The notes: generated by a model not told the origin, from the sequence alone. Shown: positions 12,423-23,500, counted from the stretch's first letter. The stretch is 48,957 nt of DNA from Magnaporthiopsis rhizophila (GCA_003049465.1 PYSS01000180.1:1-48957); one strand, 5' to 3'. Numbers and translations: made by a program.

Positions 12423-14419
12423 ATGGCCGGAACGCTAGGACTCGGAGAGATCCCGCAACTCACACACTATCGCGAACCTTCGGACCGGAACACACTCGCG
12501 GATATCCAGCGTGCCCGGGCCTCGATCTACATCCCCAATGACCTTGTTGGGCGCATACACGAGACGCCGGGGGACCTGACGAACCTTTGGGATCTCTAGT
12601 GGAAACACGAGTCCCGGCAGCTGCGCGAGGACCTCCTCTACCCGAAGCACATCAAGCTCGGCCTGCTGGCTCTGCACCTCCTCAGCGCCGTCAACTGCCG
12701 CCTTTACGGGGGCGCCCTCGTCTTCCTCGTCGGGGTGTTTTACCCAGTCGAGCCGGGCGCCATGCGCATCCTGGCGCTCTGCGGTCTCGTCCGAGTATTG
12801 ACCTATGCCGCCGTGGCGGTGGCCGTCAGCGATCAAATCGAAAAGAAAAGCCACAATCGAAGAGATCTGTTCAGGGCCGTCGTCTGCGTACAGCGCATCG
12901 CCGTGATCTGCTGTGTCTGCGGACTCGGTGCTCTAGTCGGCGGTGTCGGCACCGAGGAGGCCCCGATCCACGGGCTAGATCCTAGACGCCAGACGGCGGC
13001 CCGTTTTGTGCTTTTCGCTTGGGTCCTTGTCTGGAACATTGTCGAGAAGATATCGGCGACCATGAATCTTATCCTGGTTGGCCGAGACTAGAATGTGCAG
13101 CTGGCCAGAGGTCCCACAGGGCCCAGAAGATGTCAGTGGCTGTCTCCATTTCGCAAGACGCAAGACCCGGGATCCGGATGTTGGGGATGACTATTAACCT
13201 TGACCACCACTACCACAGTGATGGCCACTCGGATGAACCTAATCGATTATGCAGCCAGAACGACGGCATCTTTTTCCTTGGCTGCCACGGCGCTCATCCA
13301 CCGACAGTGGGCCGGCTTGCTCCCCTTGACCTTGGCAGCGACCTCACTCGGCGTGGAGCTCTGGTTGATAGGCTGGCTATTCAGCAGGCTGGAGCCTGAT
13401 CTGAGGAGGCCCATGTCTCTGCCCGAAACTCCGCCCACCTTTAACCTCAGGATTTACGCGCCGCAAGATGAAGAAGCAGCAGTAAGCCCAGGCCATATCC
13501 TGATGAGCCCCCTATCTTCTCCCAGTGGGCCTCCATCAACGGCTGCCTCGGTAGGGGCTTCGGGAGAGGACATGGAGGATCTACACAACCATCGGAAGCT
13601 GGCCCGGCTGGGCTTTGGCGGGCGCTTCGCTCGCCTGCTGCGGCACTACACACCCTCATACAACTTCTTCTTCAGTCAACCCGCCGGTTGGGCATCGTTC
13701 GCGCTTGCGATTCTTTCATGCAACCAGTATTTCTTCGCGCACTTCTCCCACCCCCTGGTAATGCAAGACCCTCACGGCACGGTTCGGACCGCAATAGCCG
13801 TCACGGCCCTTGAGATTCCCCTGGGGACCTGGGTCGGCCCTTGGCTTGTTGACAAGCTTGGGGCCAGATTGAATGGAATTCTGGGCTGCTCACTGCATGC
13901 AGTCAACATGGGACTCGCCGTCTACCTGCCACCGGTGAGGACGAAGCTTTCACTCAAGCCCAAGGACGCGCTCCTGTGGCTCCGTTCGGGCCTTGGCGTC
14001 AGTCGTGCCGGACTTCTGCTGTTTGACCTGGCAGTCCGAGATATAAACCAACGCGTGAGCGCATTACCATATCTCCGTCCCGCTTGTCTCGTGAATGCCT
14101 GTTGGCTGACTTTTCTTTTCATATGCTAACTTGGCTGGGGGTGGGCCGGGTATAGCTGATTAAAGATAAAGATTATGTTTTATTCACGACGGCAGAGATT
14201 GCCATAGCCAGCCTCTTGGAAGCATTGGGGCATTTCCTGGCAGTCCTCGACTCTTTTCTTGAACCGACCTTACCGCCCGATTTGCTAATGAATGCGACGC
14301 TGGCCGCATGTGTCTGCTCGTTTGTTGTTTTCTCCTCGTACGTAGTCACCCAAGCAGCATGTGTCTGCATACGGCGCAAGAAAGGCAAAGGGAAGGATGC
14401 TTCGAAGGGAACAACATAG
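12423..14419 (+). pseudogene. ferroportin-family (SLC40A1) iron exporter gene with in-frame stop(s)
   Basis: Members export ferrous iron across membranes. The conceptual protein shows the family order: the first membrane block (LLALHLLSAVNCRLYGGALVF), a cytosolic VSDQIEKKSHNRRDLFR-type loop, NIVEKISATMNLILVGRD leading into the conserved Arg-Asp-Trp motif, then RMNLIDYAAR, a long loop, FFFSQPAGWASFALAILS and a last membrane pair before a Lys-rich tail. Probable introns are 13132-13218 (GTCAGT...CCACAG, 87 nt, removing an in-frame TGA) and 14055-14155 (GTGAGC, branch GCTAAC, TATAG). Two TAG codons remain in frame. TAG 12597-12599 could lie in a 54-nt intron 12546-12599 with a weak GTTGGG donor and CTGAC branch. 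TAG 13089-13091 replaces the Trp of the RDW motif and no sensible intron removes it. The frame is otherwise open, so this is a recent nonsense allele, an assembly error or stop readthrough. The family call is by eye. Confidence 0.6.
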
Positions 14420-14515
14420 TAACGGGTAGTAGAGGCAACGGGCACAGTAATGAATGATGGGAAGCAAGGGATCAAAAAGAGACAGTGAGTGGGCAAGAGA
14501 TTCAACTTCAACGGC

Positions 14516-14547
<32 letters not shown>

Positions 14548-16009
14548 ATCCGTTCTTGCCACTCGCTCCCGCAAGCAGCTGGTCGGGCTTAGGTCACGCG
14601 AAGAGGGTGTGGTCACGCCATTGCCGATTGGATGGGTTGGCTGCAAGCGGCGACCAAAGGAGTGAAGCCGGCAGGCGTCACCATGCAAATAAATTGACAG
14701 GGGTAGGGGGCAAAAGACCAGACAGACGCCCCGCAAACGGCTTGTGGTGGAGGGGCGCCCGGGCCCACATCCATGGCAGATTCTTTGCGAGGTACGCGCC
14801 ATTCACTACAGTCACTCGACCTGGACCCAGGTACCGCGCTATCTGAACGCAGGCTGGTCGCGGCAGCCCCCCTGGTCAGAATCTTTGGCCAACCTACAAA
14901 AGGCGCCGTGCTCGCCCACGAAAAATGGCCCCCTTTTGCCTTGTCCACAAAGCCGCAGGCCTCTTATTTTGGGGCGCCCAGACCAATCACGGAACACCTA
15001 CGCATCCACCAAAAACTCCCGACGGGCGCCGCTCACTCGCACAAACCCACCCGAAGTTGAACCCTGAACCACGGCCCTCAGCCCAGCTTCCTGTTTGCTG
15101 GCTGCTTACAGCTCTGCCAACCTGCCTCGTCGCACCACCTAGCCAACACACCACACAAACACGGACAATCAGCTTCCCGTTCGTCCGTCCTGAACATCCC
15201 AGGACTGTGTGGTTCCGGGTTCCCTAACCGGGGTCATTTGTGTTTATTCGAAAGTCTGGCGGTGTTGCCGGCATTGGTTCTCTTTCTAACAAGGCCCGGG
15301 CCGTTGGGCCACAACATACTCCCGTAAGTTATCTCACGCCACCATCATGTTCCTCGTGCTGTCGTCATCTGTTCTTTTCTTTTTCTACCCCATTATTCTT
15401 ATTCCCTACTACCACGCACGTCCCCTCTCCTTTCAATCCGAAAGCGCATTGCAACCTGCGGCGCCTTTGCGATCAAGGCTTTGCGACTCATCGGGTTGCG
15501 CCTGCCTTTCAATTGGACCTCTCCCCGTCGCATTGGCGCGCGACACAACGAATGGATGTGGATCCAGGGGTCGGCTTCTTGCTCTCGCTTATCAGACCGA
15601 GGACTACCTTGGGAAGGCCCACCTATCTTGCTTTTCTCGCTTCTCTTTCCTTTCTCCGATCTTTGTACTTCTATCTGCTGCTTCTTGCCCAGTCTCCTGT
15701 TCTCTGGTAGCTCAATTCTGCGCGCCGCCCCCTCTTTTGTTTTCTCCGAGCACTATGATCTATGATCCAATGCTCAACCCACCACGGCGTCACTTGTGGC
15801 CCAAGCTCCTGACCTCCCCCACCCATGTGGGTCCATCAGCCAAGACTTACATGAACTGGGCTCGGCAAGCGCCAGAACGTCGGAACCACCTCGCAATTAA
15901 AATCCACGTCCTGTCCGTCGCGTCACGACAGCCACCTACTGCATACAACCTAAGACACCTTTTATCGTTGCAGCCAGCTAAACAAATCACCCCGTCTCCT
16001 GCAGAACCG
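14420..16009. other. intergenic and long pyrimidine-rich leader of fcp1
   Basis: No separate gene is supported. An A30 tract lies at 14517-14546. From about 15,090 the sequence is C/T-rich, typical of fungal promoters and leaders. A perfect GTAAGT donor at 15324 and a TCCTGCAG acceptor ending at 16004 with GCTAAAC upstream suggest a 5'-UTR intron just before the fcp1 start. The fcp1 frame stays open back to 15347, but that upstream peptide has no Fcp1 character. Confidence 0.5.
14517..14546. repeat. A30 homopolymer
   Basis: Thirty consecutive A about 100 bp after the stop of the ferroportin-like gene. It resembles a poly-A tract left by a retroposed sequence or a slippage-expanded homopolymer; no adjacent retroelement body is recognised. 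Confidence 0.85.
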
Positions 16010-18562
16010 ATGGGTGAGGACTCCAGACGGGGCAACAAGATGTTGTCCCTGGGCTCCCGCCCAGCATATCCCATCACGATAACGAAGCTGTACAAGTCCA
16101 CCGGCGATCGCATCAAAAAACAGGAGCCGCTGTTCCAATACTCGTTCAAGATCTGGGGCGAGCAGGGTAATCAAGAGACTGGCGAGTACGAGCCCGTCCT
16201 GAAGACGACGTTTACGGAATGGCCCTGCCCCGCCGACGGCAAGCTTCTGAAATGGCACATTCGCGCCGGCGAGGTCATCGGTCGCGACCGCGAATGCGCC
16301 ACGGTCGAGGAGGACTGCACCCACGAGATCCAGTTCCAGGGCCTCTGCGCCATGTGCGGCAAGGACATGACCGAGGCCAACTGGGCCGCCGATAAACTCG
16401 ACACGGAACGCGCCCCGATCAACATGACGCATGACCAGACTAGATTGCTCGTCAGCAAGAAGGCCGCCACCAAGACCGAGTTCGAGCTCCAGAAGAGGTT
16501 GCTGGACCAGCGCAAACTGATCCTCGTCGTCGATCTCGACCAGACCATCATCCACGCCTGCATCGAGCCCACCATCGGCGACTGGCAACGCGACCCGACA
16601 AATCCCAACCACGAGGCGGTTAAGGATGTGAAGAGCTTCCAGCTCAACGACGACGGCCCTCGCGGACTAGCCTCGGGCTGCTGGTACTACATCAAGATGC
16701 GTCCGGGTCTGGTCGACTTCCTCGAGAAGATCGCGACCATGTACGAGCTGCACGTTTACACCATGGGCACTCGCGCCTACGCCATGAACATTGCCAAGAT
16801 TGTCGATCCGGAGCAGAAGTTGTTCGGCAACCGCGTCATCAGTCGAGACGAGAACGGCAGCATGACGGCAAAGAGCCTCCAACGCCTCTTTCCGGTCAGC
16901 ACGAGGATGGTGGTCATTATCGATGACCGCGCCGACGTCTGGCCTCGCAACCGGCCCAACCTCATCAAGGTGGTCCCGTACGATTTCTTCAAGGGCATTG
17001 GAGATATCAATTCTAGCTTCCTGCCAAAACGGGAGGACCTCATAGCCCCAGCTGCACAGCCCCCCAAGAGTGTCTCTGTCAACGGCAGCAAGTCGGCCAA
17101 GCCGAATGGCGGCGGCGCTGCGGCGGCGGTTGCTGGCAAGAAATCCACACTCGAGGAGCTGGCCAGCATGAGCAGCGGCGAGGGCGCGGCGCTCATCAAG
17201 AAGCAGACCGAAGAGCAGGAGAAAACTCTTGAGATGCAGATAAAAGACCGTCCTCTGCTCCATATGCAAGAACAACTGGACAAGGAGGACGGCGAGGCTG
17301 CGAGCAAGGAAGAGGGTGCCGGCACCGATGCCGCCTCGACGTCGACGAGCCATCCACGCCACCATCTCCTCCTCGACGACGACAGCGAACTTGCCTATTT
17401 AGAGCAGCACCTCACACAGCTGCACGAGGCGTTTTATCGCGCCTACGATGCCGAAGTGGCAGGCGAGCGTGGCGACAGATCAGCCGACGACCAGACGAGT
17501 CCGCCCGACGTTGGAGATGTCCTGGACAGCCTCAAGTTCAACGTTCTACGGGGCACGAGGATTGTCCTCTCGGGCCTGGTTCCCGTGGGAGTGGACGTCC
17601 ATATGTCGGAGATTGGCTTGCAGGCACAGAGCTTTGGCGCCACGATTCTTAAGAAGGTATCGAAGCAAGCGACGCATCTCGTGGTCAGCAGCAGCCGCCC
17701 GCGGACGCTCAAGGTGACACAAGCGGAGAAGATTCCGGGAATCAAAATCGTCAACCAAGACTGGTTGATCAACAGCCTGAGCCAGTGGAAGCATTTGGAC
17801 GAGGCCCCCTACGCCATGGGCAAGTCGGCAGCAGAGCGAGCGGCAATGGCATCGGCAAGTACGCCTGGAGAGAACACAGACGCCGAAACGACGTCGGATG
17901 GCGAGGCGGGCGGCGGCACGCGCAAGGCAAAGAAGCCCAAGTCAGTCAGGATCGTCGTGTCGAATCCTAGTGGAGCCTCTAATGAGGAGGACGGTGAGGA
18001 TTCAGACGATGAAGACGAGGGACCGGATGATGGTGTCGATGACGACTTTGACGACGATTTCGACCTGAACGGCGCAACAAGCCCCGTCGAGCAGTTGAAG
18101 GATTTCGACTGGGACAAAGCCGACGCCGAAATGGCCGATTTTCTCGACTCGGATGACGAGACGTCGGCCGACGGCACCTCGACGGCTGGTAACAACAGCG
18201 AGTCTGAAGAAAGCAGCACTCTGGTTCTGGGCAGGAAGCGTAAGCTCGGCGGCAACACCACCGAATCGGAGGATGAGTCTATGCTTTCGCCAGACGGCGC
18301 CGGAGCAAAGAAGCAGCGCGTGGGGACGGTCCGAAGTGCTTCGAAGCTCCGTGTGGTTCGCGTGCCTGGCGAAGACGACAAGGAGAACGGGACCAGCCTC
18401 CCCACCCCCCACGGCACCGGGGATGAGGGGGATGCGACGCTTCCCAAAAGCAGTCAAGCGTCGGGGGTGGACGATGACGACTTTGACGAAGACCTGGAGG
18501 CGGATCTCATGGCAGAGCTGGAGGCGGAAGAACTCGAGTCGGCCGAGCAGGAGAAGGGCTAG
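16010..18562 (+). CDS. fcp1: RNA polymerase II CTD phosphatase Fcp1
   Basis: Dephosphorylates the heptad repeats of the Rpb1 C-terminal domain so the polymerase can be recycled; nuclear. Single exon, 850 aa from the ATG at 16010. ATG 16040 (MLSLGSRPAYPITITKLYK) is the alternative and fits the family's usual N-terminus equally well. Features in order: N-terminal biotinyl-like segment (KLLKWHIRAGEVIGRD); zinc-binding-type Cys cluster (C103, then CAMC); FCPH catalytic domain with the DxDxT signature VVDLDQTIIHAC (D175, D177, T179); the second acid motif VVIIDDRADVWP near 302-313; a variable linker; a BRCT domain about 507-605 (FNVLRGTRIVLSGLVP to INQDWLINSLSQW-like end); an Asp/Glu-rich region about 660-725 and a final acidic DDDFDEDLEADLMAELE, which in the family contacts TFIIF. 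All catalytic residues are present. Confidence 0.95.
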   Translation: MGEDSRRGNKMLSLGSRPAYPITITKLYKSTGDRIKKQEPLFQYSFKIWGEQGNQETGEYEPVLKTTFTEWPCPADGKLLKWHIRAGEVIGRDRECATVEEDCTHEIQFQGLCAMCGKDMTEANWAADKLDTERAPINMTHDQTRLLVSKKAATKTEFELQKRLLDQRKLILVVDLDQTIIHACIEPTIGDWQRDPTNPNHEAVKDVKSFQLNDDGPRGLASGCWYYIKMRPGLVDFLEKIATMYELHVYTMGTRAYAMNIAKIVDPEQKLFGNRVISRDENGSMTAKSLQRLFPVSTRMVVIIDDRADVWPRNRPNLIKVVPYDFFKGIGDINSSFLPKREDLIAPAAQPPKSVSVNGSKSAKPNGGGAAAAVAGKKSTLEELASMSSGEGAALIKKQTEEQEKTLEMQIKDRPLLHMQEQLDKEDGEAASKEEGAGTDAASTSTSHPRHHLLLDDDSELAYLEQHLTQLHEAFYRAYDAEVAGERGDRSADDQTSPPDVGDVLDSLKFNVLRGTRIVLSGLVPVGVDVHMSEIGLQAQSFGATILKKVSKQATHLVVSSSRPRTLKVTQAEKIPGIKIVNQDWLINSLSQWKHLDEAPYAMGKSAAERAAMASASTPGENTDAETTSDGEAGGGTRKAKKPKSVRIVVSNPSGASNEEDGEDSDDEDEGPDDGVDDDFDDDFDLNGATSPVEQLKDFDWDKADAEMADFLDSDDETSADGTSTAGNNSESEESSTLVLGRKRKLGGNTTESEDESMLSPDGAGAKKQRVGTVRSASKLRVVRVPGEDDKENGTSLPTPHGTGDEGDATLPKSSQASGVDDDDFDEDLEADLMAELEAEELESAEQEKG

Positions 18563-19300
18563 ATGCCGAGTCCCGCACCTGTGTCTTTTGTTACTAACTG
18601 GTATGCCTTCTGATGAGCGACGGCGCATGGGTTTATCGAATGAACTAGAGGGGGCGGGGAGCAGCCTTTTTCTTGTTCATTTTTTCTGAATTCTTCACTT
18701 TTTGTATGATTCGTTCTTCCTCTTTTTCTATAGGATTGCGTTTCAGCGATAACCACTTTTGTTAAGCAATCGAAACGAGGCACGCACTTGATGCCCTTTG
18801 AACCTTTCATTCAGAAGCACAATTACCAGCTGTAACTGTTCGCATTCTTGCGAGGGAAACAATGCCAAGGCAGGAGCCTGGTACATGTCTCCGGGGGCCA
18901 ACCGTAGTAGGCAGCATCCATGGTGCAGATCCTGTCACTGATCATGCTGCTTTGACATGGAGCAAGCAATTATTATTGAACGGGCCCGCCTAATCTGATT
19001 ACATAATCACATGTAAACTGTCAGATTGGACCAATGATAAGTTCTCAATTCCAATTAGCTATAGGGACCTCTGGGGAAGCCTGCTCGAGGTGCGAGTCGC
19101 CAAAAACACCAACGTCCGACAATCAAGACCCCGCGACGTCGACGGCGAACCCGACCCGACGCAACGAAACCCATCGTCCCAACCGACCGCTCCAAACCCG
19201 ACCGCGGCTCCTCGCGCGAGACCGCACAATCGAATAATAAAGGCGACCATTTTTCCCTGTCGACCGGCAGATAGCCGCACAGGCAGGATCCTAGCCCACC
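18563..19300. promoter_or_regulatory. intergenic; CCAAT cluster upstream of the GRIM-19 gene
   Basis: The 738 bp from the fcp1 stop to the NDUFA13-type start. The notable part is 19025-19055, where ATTGG (19025-19029), CCAAT (19031-19035) and CCAAT (19051-19055) lie within 31 bp, about 250 bp before the start codon. This fits regulation by the CCAAT-binding HAP complex, as proposed for the other complex I promoter in this window. The remainder shows nothing I recognise. Confidence 0.5.
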
Positions 19301-19953
19301 ATGCCGCAGGACATGCCGCCGGTGGGCGGCTACGGCGCCGTCCAGTACAAGGTCCGTCCTAGGCTGGCGGGAAAGTGATGGCTTGCCGGCGCCCAATAAA
19401 GGAGGTCTGGGAGAGGCGGAGAGGGAAGAGACGCGCAGCGAGGGGTTCAAACGAGCTGGGGCCGGACAGACAGACGGAGTTGAGCTGACAGGCATCCCAA
19501 AACAGCGAAACCTCCCCTCGCCCGGCTTCCGCGGCGCACACCTCCTCGTCGGCGTGGGGCTGGCCACGGTGTACGGGTGGTACAAGCTCGCCAAGGGCAT
19601 GCGGGAGCAGAAGTAGGTCTTGTCCGCCGTAACAAAGACGGAGAAAGAGAAAAGAGGCTGACGAGAAGGCGAAAACAAAAAGCGAGCTGGCCCGCGAAAA
19701 GATGTGGGCGCGCATCCACCTCATCCCCGTCCTGCAGGCCGAGGAGGACCGCGACCTGGTGCGTCGCCACATGGCCGACCAGGCGCGCGAGAGGGAGCTG
19801 CTGGGAGACAACTACAAGGTTTACAACTCGGACAGGTATGTTGCGGCTCAGGTGTGTCTTGGTCGTGCTGTTGGAGGTTGTTGCTAACTGGCGTTTCGTC
19901 GTAGATATGTCCGGCCCACGTTTGCAGCTACGCCGACACAGACCAAGGAGTAG
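19301..19953 (+). CDS. NDUFA13: complex I subunit NDUFA13 / GRIM-19 (B16.6)
   Basis: Small single-span accessory subunit of mitochondrial complex I. Four exons: 19301-19351, 19506-19612, 19683-19835 and 19905-19953, giving 119 aa. The N-terminus MPQDMPPVGGYGAVQYK joins across intron 1 to RNLPSPGFRG, the family's hallmark block. A membrane helix follows (HLLVGVGLATVYGWYKLAKG, about 28-47), then the helical IHLIPVLQAEEDRDLVRRH. Intron 2 (GTAGGT donor, CTGAC branch, AAAAAG acceptor) is the least certain junction and gives an Asn where Lys is more usual. Intron 3 has GTATGT, GCTAAC and GTAG. The C-terminus VRPTFAATPTQTKE is short, as in fungi, and lacks the animal extension. No ORF finder would join these exons, since exon 1 encodes only 17 residues. 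Confidence 0.93.
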
Positions 19954-20262
19954 ATGCGAGAGAAAGAGAGTGCTCGGGGGAAATGGGCTGACCCCTATCT
20001 ATATCTTGGGTCGGACGGATATCTGCACCCCAGGGGCATTCCGGAGACGCTGGCGGGTGGAGGTCAAGGCCCTGCAGGCCATCATTAGCATGGCTGTTAG
20101 TTATCGCGTGCTGTAAATATTCTAGATGGAGACGGTGGACTTGAACCAAGACCACCCGGCGGAGATATCTACCATCAGTTGTCACTCGTCAAATCGTGGA
20201 ATGCGCGCGCCAGAGCAAAAGACAAAACATCTCATTCAGTCCATCATTACCTCATAATCATC

Positions 20263-20294
<32 letters not shown>

Positions 20295-20503
20295 CCCGCC
20301 CGAAAAATAAACAGGCATGTGAAACTCATACACCAGAATCACAATCCTATCTGTGCCTGGTAATATGCAAAAAGACAGCCCATCCCATCCGGCAACCCAC
20401 CCACCCAACGCCATTCCCAAAAAGCCACACCACCACAAGACATTAGACACAAATGGGGTATCGAGGACAACAAAATGGCTCAAATGATAGTGAACACACG
20501 TGC
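19954..20503. other. convergent 3' region with an A28 tract
   Basis: Lies between the NDUFA13-type gene and cnd1, which converge. It contains 28 consecutive A at 20263-20290. Nothing coding is supported. Confidence 0.5.
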
Positions 20504-23500
20504 CTAAGCAGTCGCCTGGACCATCTTGAACCCCTCCGAGACCAGCTTCGCGATGTCCTCGTTCTTGTGCTGGAGCAAGCCGAGCGCAAAGGCGACGTCG
20601 TTCCACTGGCGCTCCGTGTCGCAGCGGGCCAGACGGGCCGCCAGCTTTTCGGCCAGCTGCTTGGCGTGCTTGTCCTGTTGGTGGTGACGAAGCCGTGTTA
20701 GTAAATTGTATGTAGTACAAAAAAAAAGGGGAGACAGCGGGGAGAAAAATACCTTCTCCACAAACCCAAGCAGAAACTTGACGATGCGCCGAAAACTCTC
20801 CTCGTCCAGGGCCTTCTCGGCGCTGAGCAGGCTGAACATGTCGACAAAGTGGTTGTAGACGGCATTGTCCTTGGTGGACAGCTCGGTGAAGAACATGCGC
20901 GCCAGGTCCGCAATGCGCTTGTCCTCGTCCTCGAGGCACTTTGCCATCTCGCCCAGCTGGCCCTTGACCTTGACCTGACCGGCCAGGATCAAAAAGGTCA
21001 GTGTCATGAGGCACGTCCGCTTCACCGACGGCTCCGGGTCCGCTAGCCGGCGGTACAAAAAGTCCGTGTTCTCGTCGATCAGGTGGTTAAAGCACACAGC
21101 CATGTCGCCCAGCGCGATGACGGCGTTGCTGCGCACCGTCGCGTCCGTCGACCGCTCCATAATGGTGATGAGCAGCGGTAGGTTGCTCTCGCAGTACTCG
21201 GCCGACACGCACATGAGCTTGGCCAGGCACAGCGTCGCCGCCGCCTGCAAGCCGCGATTGCGGTACGTAGTGTTGTTGGCGCACACCTCACTCACCAGCG
21301 GCCCGAAGAGCGCCAGCAGGCTGCTGGGCCCGTACAGCAGCTCGCGCTCCCGAATGTGCGCCATGGCCTCGGTGAAGTCGTCCTCGGTCGTGCCGCCGAT
21401 CAGGTCCAGCTCGTCGGCCGGTTCCTCGCTCTTTTGCTTGTCCTTCACGCCCGCCCTGCTCGCCATCGAAGCCCTGCTGACCTTACTGCCGCGGCGTGCC
21501 TCGGCCTCCTCCGCCTCGGCCGCCGCCGCCGCGCTCTTCTCCTTCTCCTGCTTACGGCGCTTGAAGTCGAGCTCGCAGGCCTCGAGGTGCACAATCTGCT
21601 TGATGGCCACGTGTCCCACAATGAAAAGCAACTGTGAGAGCGCAACGGCGTTGTCGCGCTTGGGTTTGGATGATGAGGAGCCGTCCGGCACGGCCGGGTC
21701 CCCGTTCGCCTGGCCAGTCTCCTCGGCTGTGCCATTAGGTGCTTCAACCTCACCGCCAGCGGGGGCAGCCTCGTCGGCGTTGCTTCGAGATGACGTCGGG
21801 CGGGATGACGACTGGTGGGAGAAAACCTGTTTGGTCTTGTGGCGGATGATCTCGGAGCAGAGGACGTCTGGGTGCTTGGATATGGCATAGATGGCGTTGA
21901 TAGCCTGCTCGGCCACGCCGTACCACTCCTCGTTGCTGTCCGATGGCACGTCGGTGATCGCGGCCAGGCGCGCGAGGACGGCATGGTCGTTTGGTAGGCG
22001 CGAGAACTTGACCAGAGAGTCCTTGGCCGCCTGGCGGCCTGTTGGGTTGATGCGGCGCAGAGCGACGCAGGTGTATTTTGCCAGCTGTAGATCCGCGCGG
22101 CCGAGCGAACCCAGTCCCGTGCGCAGCATAGTCTCTATCTCCCCAACCACGATCTCGGGGCTCGCCGTTGCCAGCATGCCAAGCACGATGATTGCGCCGC
22201 GGCGCTGTGTGCGCGAGATCTCGCGCTTCTGCACGCCGTAGACCTGCCACAGCTTGTGGATGACAATGTCGTGGATCATGCCGCCCTTCATCATGGTAGC
22301 CAGCAGCTGCTCCAGCGACGTCAGCTCAGCCGGGGTTGCTCCAAAGGTCAGGCTGATCATGTTGCGCGCGATGTAGTTAGCGGCGTCGTTGGGGCTGAAG
22401 GAGCCGGGAGCCTCGAAGAACAGACGCTTGTAGCAATCGATCAGGTGCGTCTGCACGCCCTTGCCCTCGTCGCTGTTGCCCTTGGTCCAGATAAGCCGCA
22501 GCATGCGCCGAATCCCGACCTTGTTCTCTTCGATGTTGTACGCGTCTCCGATCTCGAAGAAGTCCATGGCCTCGATCACCTCGCTCTTGTTCTTGGATCC
22601 CAACAGCTGGCAGATGGTGCCTGTGGCCTCGTGGATCACATTGATGAAGCGCAGCGCCTCCGTGTAGTACTTCTTCTGGAGCGTCAGGTTGTTGATGGCC
22701 TCGCTGGTTGCTGCCTCCTGCTGCGCCTTCCGGATCGCCTCCACCTTTTCCTCGTCCGACATGGGCTTCGGCCCCGCGTCCTTTCTCGGAGTTTCCAGCT
22801 GCGTCGCGTCGTCGAGCAGCGCAGTATCCACCGTGGTGTTGGCTGCCTTCTCCCCGTCAAGTCCAGGCGCGTCCACTGGCGGCCTTAGAGCATCCAGCTC
22901 AGACTGCACCCGGTCTAGCCGAGCCTGCCACTCAGTGCGGTTTAGCTGCGCGCCGTGCACGGCAGAGAAGGGGTGGGTCTTGATCAGACAGCCCAGCAGC
23001 TTGACGGCGTTACGCCGTACGTTGCTGCTCTTGTCCTCGAGACTCTGCGCAGCCAGCTCGGCCACCTTCTGGCGCCGCCTCGAGAACTTATGCTCGAGAT
23101 CACACAGCTTGACGTACACCTGAATCGTCCTGCAGCGGCAGTAGGGGTTGACGTCCAGGAAGCGTTCCTGCAGGATTCCGAAGAAGGCATCCAGCTGCGT
23201 CTTGTGGTTCTCTCCGCGCTGGTCGAGTTTGCTGAGATATGTCACCATGTTGCCGCAGACCTCAATGAGGGCGCAGCGTAGGGTGTAAGACTCGCTGTCC
23301 ATTTGCTTGATCAGCTGCGACACCTGCTTGATGACGAGCCTCGGCGCCAGCTCCGAAAGCTTCGTGATGAAGGTGGACACCGACTTGGGCCCCTTGGTGT
23401 CCTGACTACTAAAGGCCCTCCCGCTCAGCTCCACCATGATCTCGGCGGCTAGCTGGTCGTAGTCATACTGTTCCGAAAGGATATGCAAGAACTCGGCCAT

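Noticed and set aside
16667..17365. 232-aa antisense open frame within fcp1
   Set aside because: Shadow frame; the plus strand encodes the conserved Fcp1 phosphatase domain.
20130..20165. Apparent B box of a minus-strand tRNA (GGTTCAAGTCC)
   Set aside because: The bases around it do not form a T stem and no A box or acceptor stem is present.
21006..21890. 294-aa plus-strand open frame inside cnd1
   Set aside because: Antisense shadow of the Cnd1 domain, with no independent family resemblance.
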